Part shown: positions 59,289-64,000 of the stretch, one piece after another | Position numbering within the stretch: position 1 is the stretch's first letter | Layout: each line of letters opens with the position of its first letter | Assembly (NCBI RefSeq): GCF_002910905.1 | Contig: NZ_NEUE01000138.1 | Span: forward strand, 2,208 to 66,207 | Length of the DNA stretch: 64,000 nt | Reading direction: 5' to 3' | DNA from: Streptomyces sp. SM11 | GTDB taxonomy: Bacteria; Actinomycetota; Actinomycetes; Streptomycetales; Streptomycetaceae | The notes under the pieces: generated by a model | Seen by the model: the letters and a program-made list of their open reading frames with translations, nothing else | What the model was told of the DNA's origin: nothing | Databases searched by the model: none | Program-made: the position numbers and the translations under genes

Positions 59289-60899
59289 ATGACCACCCTG
59301 CAGAGCGTTCCCGCCCTCGGAACGCACCCGGCCTCCGGCTCGCTGCCGAGCCGCGCCGAGACCCGGGAGCAGCTGTCCCGGGCCACGTACGACCTCCTGG
59401 TCATCGGCGGCGGCATCCTGGGCATCTCCACCGCCTGGCATGCCGCGCAGTCCGGGCTGCGGGTGGCGCTGGTGGACGCCGGCGACTTCGCCGGCGCCAC
59501 CTCCTCCGCCTCCTCCAAGCTCCTCCACGGCGGTCTGCGCTACCTCCAGACCGGCGCGGTCAAGCTGGTCGCGGAGAACCACTTCGAGCGCCGCGCGGTC
59601 TCCCGCGAGGTGGCCCCGCACCTGGCCAACCCGCTCACCTTCTACCTGCCGGTCTACAAGGGCGGCCCGCACGGCGCGGCCAAGCTCGGCGCGGGCGTCT
59701 TCGCCTACTCCGCGCTCTCCGCGTTCGGCGACGGCGTCGGCCATGTGATCAGCCCGGCCAAGGCGCAGCGCGACGTCCCCGAGCTGCGTACCGACAACCT
59801 GAAGGCCGTCGCGGTCTACGGTGACGACCAGATGAACGACGCCCGCATGGCGCTGATGACGGTCCGCGCGGCCGTCGACGCGGGCGCGGTCGTCCTCAAC
59901 CACGCGGCCGTCACCGGGCTGCGCTTCACCCGGGGCCGGGTCACGGGCGCCGACCTGAAGGACAGCACGGACGGCACCGAGTTCGGCGTCACCGCCCGGC
60001 TCGTGCTGAACGCCACCGGCCCGTGGGTCGACCACCTGCGGAAGATGGAGGACCCGAACGCGGCCCCCTCCATCCGTCTCTCCAAGGGCGCGCACCTGGT
60101 ACTGAAGCGGACCCGGCCGTGGCGGGCGGCGCTGGCCACCCCGATCGACAAGTACCGGATCACGTTCGCGCTGCCGTGGGAGGACATGCTGCTTCTCGGC
60201 ACGACGGACGAGGAGTACGAGGGCGATCCGGCCGATGTCGCGGTGACCGAGGCCGACACCGCGCAGATCCTCGACGAGGCGGCGTTCTCGATCAAGGACC
60301 AGCAGCTGTCGCGCGATCTGATCACGTACTCCTTCGCGGGTCTGCGGGTGCTGCCGGGCGGGCCCGGCGACACGTCCAAGGCCAAGCGCGAGACGGTCGT
60401 CACGGAGGGCCGCGGCGGGATGCTGTCGGTCGCCGGCGGCAAGTGGACGACGTTCCGCCACATCGGCCGCACCGTCATGAACAAGCTGGCCGCCCTGCCC
60501 GGGCACCCGCTGGCCGAGGACATGGAGCCGATGAACCGGCTGCCGAGGAAGCTGCCGCTGCCCGGCATCGCCAACCCGAACGCGGTGGCGCACCGGCTGC
60601 TGATCGACGGCGGGACGCCCGGCCCCCGGATGGCGCCGGACACCGCCCGGCACCTGGCCACGCACTACGGCTCGCTCGCCTTCGACATCGCCCGCCTGGC
60701 GAACGAGAACCCGGAACTGGCCGAGCGCGTCCACCCGGACGCCCCGGAGATCTGGGCCCAGGTCGCCTACGCCCGCGACCACGAGTGGGCCGAGACGGCG
60801 GACGACGTGCTCCGCCGCCGGACCACGCTGACGATCCGGGGCCTGGCGACGGACGACGTCCGTGACGGCGTCCAGAAGATGCTGGGCGACCGGGGCTGA
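59289..60899 (+). CDS. glpD: Glycerol-3-phosphate dehydrogenase (FAD)
   Basis: A 536-residue flavoprotein oxidising glycerol-3-phosphate to dihydroxyacetone phosphate at the membrane. The FAD fold is LLVIGGGILGISTAWHAAQSG, followed by SSKLLHGGLRYLQTGAVKLV, which is diagnostic of GlpD. The C-terminal helical domain (ARHLATHYGSLAFDIARLA) is present. ATG 59289 follows AGGAG, 14 bases after glpK. A strong hairpin 20 bases past the stop ends the operon. Confidence 0.96.
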   Translation: MTTLQSVPALGTHPASGSLPSRAETREQLSRATYDLLVIGGGILGISTAWHAAQSGLRVALVDAGDFAGATSSASSKLLHGGLRYLQTGAVKLVAENHFERRAVSREVAPHLANPLTFYLPVYKGGPHGAAKLGAGVFAYSALSAFGDGVGHVISPAKAQRDVPELRTDNLKAVAVYGDDQMNDARMALMTVRAAVDAGAVVLNHAAVTGLRFTRGRVTGADLKDSTDGTEFGVTARLVLNATGPWVDHLRKMEDPNAAPSIRLSKGAHLVLKRTRPWRAALATPIDKYRITFALPWEDMLLLGTTDEEYEGDPADVAVTEADTAQILDEAAFSIKDQQLSRDLITYSFAGLRVLPGGPGDTSKAKRETVVTEGRGGMLSVAGGKWTTFRHIGRTVMNKLAALPGHPLAEDMEPMNRLPRKLPLPGIANPNAVAHRLLIDGGTPGPRMAPDTARHLATHYGSLAFDIARLANENPELAERVHPDAPEIWAQVAYARDHEWAETADDVLRRRTTLTIRGLATDDVRDGVQKMLGDRG

Positions 60900-60919
60900 C
60901 CACCCCCCACGGGTACGCG

Positions 60920-60955
60920 GACGGGGGCGGCTTCCACGCGGGAGCCGCCCCCGTC
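60920..60955 (+). terminator. Hairpin terminator of the glycerol operon
   Basis: A perfect 13-base stem (GACGGGGGCGGCT) with a 10-base loop directly after glpD. Confidence 0.82.
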
Positions 60956-61286
60956 GGCGTGAGGGCGAAACCGGCTACAGCACGCCGTTCCGTACGTCCG
61001 AGGAGACGGTCGAGGGCGGCCCGCAGGCGATCGGCGGTCCGCCGCAGATCGTCGCCGGGATCCTCGGCCGGAACGAGGTCCACCGCCGCGGCCTCCGGCC
61101 GATCACCGTGGACGGCTTCGGGCTGGGCCGCCCGGCCGCCGTGACGCGGGGCCATGATGCACTGATCCAGCCGATGATCCACTCCTGGTGGCAGGGTTCA
61201 CCCGGCCGTGCAAGAGGGCTGCGGCGGGGGGCCCCTGAAGCCGTAAGGTTGCTCCGTACGCATGGAGACATCGGAAGGAGGCCCGG
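60956..61286. other. Intergenic region, no confident gene
   Basis: Between the glycerol-operon terminator and the PAC2 gene there are short open frames on both strands. A minus-strand frame from ATG 61155 encodes an acidic helix-like segment (VDLVPAEDPGDDLRRTADRL), but it has no clear ribosome-binding site and runs on into the terminator. I do not call it as a gene. The PAC2 promoter should be near 61190-61260. Confidence 0.4.
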
Positions 61287-62339
61287 GTGATCGAGCTCGA
61301 GTCGGTACCCGAGCTGATCGACCCGGTCATGGTGGCCGCGTTCGAAGGCTGGAACGACGCCGGGGACGCCGCCTCCACAGCGGTCGGTCATCTGGACCGG
61401 GAGTGGAAGGGCGAGGTGTTCGCGGCGCTGGACGCCGAGGACTACTACGACTTCCAGGTCAACCGTCCCACGGTGTGGCTGGACGGCAACACGCGGAAGA
61501 TCACCTGGCCCACGACGCGGCTGTCCGTGGTGCGGGTGGGCGGGGACAAGCCCCGGGACCTGGTCCTGGTGCGCGGGATCGAACCGTCCATGCGCTGGCG
61601 GTCGTTCTGCAACGAGATCCTCGGCTTCGCCCATGAGCTGGGCGTCGAGATGGTCGTCATCCTGGGCGCGTTGCTCGGCGACACCCCGCACACCCGGCCG
61701 GTGCCGGTGAGCGGGGTCACCTCCGACGCGGATCTGGCGCGGACGATGGACCTGGAGGAGACGCGGTACGAGGGCCCCACCGGCATCGTCGGAGTCCTCC
61801 AGGAGGCGTGCACGCATGCCGGTGTGCCCGCGGTCAGCCTGTGGGCGGCGGTCCCGCACTATGTGTCGCAGCCGCCGAACCCCAAGGCGACGCTGGCCCT
61901 GCTGAACCGGCTGGAGGACCTGATAGGGCTGCGCATCCCGCTGGGTGAGCTGCCCGAGGACGCGCGGGCCTGGCAGCTCGGTGTGGACCAGCTGGCCTCG
62001 GAGGACAGCGAGGTCGCCGAGTACGTGCAGACGCTGGAGGAGGCGCGGGACACCGCGGAGCTTCCCGAGGCGTCCGGCGAGGCCATCGCCCGGGAGTTCG
62101 AGCGCTATCTGCGGCGGCGGGACGGCGGTCCCGGACAGGGGCCGGGCGGGCATGCGACGGAGACCGGGGACGTGTCGTATCTGCGCGACCCCTCCAGTGG
62201 CCGCACCCGCCCGCCGAGGCCGCCGCGTCCGGAGACGGGGCGGGGGAAGGCCGCCGACGACAAGGGCGGCAAGGGTCCTGACGAGACGTCTGAGGACAAC
62301 CCCGGCGAAGAGGCCGGGGACACTTCCGACGAGGACTGA
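61287..62339 (+). CDS. PAC2-family protein
   Basis: A 350-residue actinobacterial PAC2 protein. The fold is visible in VMVAAFEGWNDAGDAASTAV near the N-terminus, RWRSFCNEILGFAHELGVEMVVILGAL, and SLWAAVPHYVSQPPNPKATLALLNRLEDL. PAC2 is named after a eukaryotic proteasome assembly chaperone, but bacterial members such as mycobacterial Rv2125 have no proven role in proteasome assembly. The C-terminal 70 residues are disordered, rich in Gly, Pro, Asp and Glu. GTG 61287 follows GGAAGGAGG. It is a single gene, convergent with the GH31 gene. Confidence 0.9.
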   Translation: MIELESVPELIDPVMVAAFEGWNDAGDAASTAVGHLDREWKGEVFAALDAEDYYDFQVNRPTVWLDGNTRKITWPTTRLSVVRVGGDKPRDLVLVRGIEPSMRWRSFCNEILGFAHELGVEMVVILGALLGDTPHTRPVPVSGVTSDADLARTMDLEETRYEGPTGIVGVLQEACTHAGVPAVSLWAAVPHYVSQPPNPKATLALLNRLEDLIGLRIPLGELPEDARAWQLGVDQLASEDSEVAEYVQTLEEARDTAELPEASGEAIAREFERYLRRRDGGPGQGPGGHATETGDVSYLRDPSSGRTRPPRPPRPETGRGKAADDKGGKGPDETSEDNPGEEAGDTSDED

Positions 62340-62416
62340 CCGCACGGCGGTGGCGAACCGCGGAGCACCGCACGGGAGACGATCCCGTGCGGCGCTCCGT
62401 TCATGGTCCGGGCGGC

Positions 62417-64000
62417 TCAGGCGCAGTGGAACTTCGCCGCCGCCCAGTCGGCGTGGTCGCCGGTCTTGGACCCGTTGGTGTCGGTGACCTTCAGCCGCAC
62501 CTGGCGTACGCCGTCGAGCTTCACGTCCACCGGCAGGGTCGCCGACGCCCCGGTCAGCTTCGGCGAGGTCCACAGCACCTCGCCGTCGCCCTCCACCGAG
62601 AACGCGACCTCCCCGTAGCCGTTGATCTCGTCGTCGATCCCGACGTCGGCGGTGAACGCGGTGCACCGGCCGCCGAGGTGGAGCGCGATGTCGGAGTCGG
62701 CGTGGGTGCCGATCCCCTTCTCGTACGTCGTTCCCGCGAGCGTCAGTGTCTTCCCGTCGCTCGCACCCGACTCCCCGTTGGACCGGTCGCGTTCGGCCGG
62801 ACCGTAGCCGTTGGTCTCGGAGAGCCAGCCGAGGTCGCTCGCCCAGGCCTCCCCCTCGGGCGGCGGCGGCAGGACGGAGACGGCGAGCCGCTGCTGACTC
62901 GTGCGGTCGTCGCCGCCGGCCCGGTAGCGGGCCAGGGCCGTCAGCGTGGTCTCGCGCACATCGGCGTCCTTCGCCGGGGTGAGAGCCACCTCGACCCGCC
63001 GGGTGGCGCCCGCCGGGATCCGGCCGGGGACCTTCGCCGTGGCGGTCCTCCAGCCCTCGGGGACCTGGAGGGAGACCGTGGTGTCGGTGAGCCCGGAGCT
63101 GCCCGCGGTCACGTCGACCAGGACCGTGCCGGGCGTCCCCGCTCCGGCCTCCTGGCCCGCGGGGACGGTGAGGGCGGCGGCGGCCGACGCTTTCTTGCCG
63201 CCGACCGCGCTGGTGCCGAGCAGCTTCACGGTGAACTTCTTCGCGGTGCTCAGGGGCGCGGTCTTCACGTGCACCACGCCGCCCCGGTCGTCGCGGTCGT
63301 ACCACCAGCCCTGCCGGGCCTTCTCGTACGCGCTCTTCGAGGTCAGTTCGGGCAGCGTCCGGTCCAGCTTCACCTTGCGGGGCGCGGAGCCGGTGTGGAC
63401 GGTGAACTCGTAGGGGCGCTCGACCTGCTTGCCGGTGAAGCTGCCCCGGCTCTCGTTGATGGTGACGGAGACGTTGCCGGCGCCGCGCTCGGGGGCACGG
63501 ACGTCGGCGCGCTGGGTGGCGTATTCGCCGTCGCGGTGCTCGCGGGTGACGCCGTCGTCCTCGTACAGGGTGAAGGAGGTGTCGCCCTGCGGGTAGACGT
63601 CCCAGGCCAGCGGGGAGTCGGCGGTGCGGTCGCGGTAGGAGCGGATGCCCGGCCACATCGGGACGGCCGCGCCCGCCTTCACGAAGAGCGGCAGGGTGTC
63701 GAGCGGAGCGCCGTAGGTGTCGATGGTGGTGGGGCCCTCGTAGGTGCGGCCGCTCCAGTAGTCGATCCAGGTGCCCTCGGGGAGGTAGATGTCCTTGCGC
63801 TCGGTGGTGTCCTGGTAGACGGGCGCGACGAGGAAGTGCTCGCCGGAGAGGAACTGGTACTTCGCGGCCTCCGTCGACGCCTTGGGGTCGTCGGGGTATT
63901 CGAGGACCAGCGGACGGACCATGCCGACACCGGACTTGGTCGCCTCGTGGGCGTAGGAGTACTGGTAGGGCAGCAGCGACTCCTTGAGCTTGAGGTAGTC
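62417..64000 (-). CDS. GH31 glycoside hydrolase, C-terminal part (runs off edge)
   Basis: The frame stays open to the right edge, giving 527 residues of the C-terminal part. At the edge it reads LLPYQYSYAHEATKSG, followed by MVRPLVLEYP and GEHFLVAPVY, the end of a family-31 alpha-glucosidase/xylosidase barrel. A beta-sandwich (YLPEGTWIDYWSG, YEDDGVTREHRDGE), a NEW3-like domain (VTAGSSGLTDTTVSLQVPEGW) and a terminal NPCBM-type carbohydrate-binding domain follow (DLGWLSETNGYGPAERDRSN, KGIGTHADSDI). The added binding modules suggest a secreted enzyme. The catalytic residues and start lie outside the window. Confidence 0.92.
   Translation of the reverse strand, partial: DYLKLKESLLPYQYSYAHEATKSGVGMVRPLVLEYPDDPKASTEAAKYQFLSGEHFLVAPVYQDTTERKDIYLPEGTWIDYWSGRTYEGPTTIDTYGAPLDTLPLFVKAGAAVPMWPGIRSYRDRTADSPLAWDVYPQGDTSFTLYEDDGVTREHRDGEYATQRADVRAPERGAGNVSVTINESRGSFTGKQVERPYEFTVHTGSAPRKVKLDRTLPELTSKSAYEKARQGWWYDRDDRGGVVHVKTAPLSTAKKFTVKLLGTSAVGGKKASAAAALTVPAGQEAGAGTPGTVLVDVTAGSSGLTDTTVSLQVPEGWRTATAKVPGRIPAGATRRVEVALTPAKDADVRETTLTALARYRAGGDDRTSQQRLAVSVLPPPPEGEAWASDLGWLSETNGYGPAERDRSNGESGASDGKTLTLAGTTYEKGIGTHADSDIALHLGGRCTAFTADVGIDDEINGYGEVAFSVEGDGEVLWTSPKLTGASATLPVDVKLDGVRQVRLKVTDTNGSKTGDHADWAAAKFHCA

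Noticed and set aside
60956-61182. Small minus-strand gene after glpD starting near 61155
   Set aside because: Its predicted segment looks helical, but there is no ribosome-binding site, the frame runs through the glpD terminator and no family is recognised.
1-64000. tRNA genes, rRNA genes, CRISPR arrays, insertion sequences or prophage
   Set aside because: No tRNA-like cloverleaf with a conserved T-loop, no spaced direct repeats, no transposase or integrase motifs were seen on either strand.

Overview
The window looks like a chromosomal core segment of a Streptomyces species. Base composition is very GC-rich throughout, third codon positions are almost always G or C, GTG starts are common, and translationally coupled ATGA/GTGA junctions recur. 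It carries an actinobacterial pupylation/proteasome locus, an IclR-type GylR glycerol operon and a mycothiol-group SigK/RskA pair. The gene order matches, from memory, the SCO16xx region of S. coelicolor. I saw no tRNA, rRNA, CRISPR array, insertion sequence or prophage gene.

Layout. 1-6.2 kb: the edge of a Pro/Ala-rich gene, a PLP amino acid deaminase/aldolase, a DUF2510 membrane protein, a divergent LysR/TDT-transporter pair, a corrinoid/metal-binding BtuF-like protein and an XRE-cupin regulator. 6.2-10.2 kb: a glycine-betaine ABC transporter made of an ATPase with a C-terminal regulatory extension and one 875-residue protein fusing the permease to two tandem substrate-binding domains. 10.2-14.6 kb: a 5'-3' exonuclease, an iron-box-controlled siderophore-interacting protein, and a MerR regulator divergent from two coupled membrane proteins.

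14.6-22.7 kb is the most interesting block: sigK-rskA-photolyase on the plus strand, then a convergent minus-strand operon (FAD oxidoreductase with a frameshift, DUF1365, CFA-type methyltransferase, DUF1295), then a divergent fasciclin lipoprotein of the MPT70/MPT83 type. Three near-identical promoters (CCAATCC-N15-NCGAAY) precede sigK, the lipid operon and the fasciclin gene, so the block reads as a self-contained SigK regulon.

22.7-32.5 kb: an ADP-ribosylglycohydrolase, an SPW-repeat protein, a typical Streptomyces intergenic repeat, then a long minus-strand series of pafB, pafC, a zinc-ribbon protein, a small membrane protein, tatA, tatC, a diacylglycerol-kinase-like gene and helY. 32.6-44.0 kb: the Pup-proteasome system (arc, dop, pup, prcB, prcA, then pafA and two FKBP isomerases), interrupted by a LacI regulator and a divergent MFS transporter that lies 9 bases upstream of pafA.

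44.0-52.1 kb: a 3Fe-4S-type ferredoxin, an anchored hypothetical protein, TrmI, a site-2 protease with CBS domains, a RecB-family nuclease behind a RecA-NDp/PafBC-type promoter, an orphan NarL-type response regulator, an orphan peptide-binding lipoprotein and a HAD phosphatase. 52.1-60.9 kb: metH, divergent from gylR-glpF-glpK-glpD, with matching GylR-like operators before gylR and glpF. 60.9-64.0 kb: a PAC2-family protein and the C-terminal part of a GH31 glycoside hydrolase that runs off the right edge.
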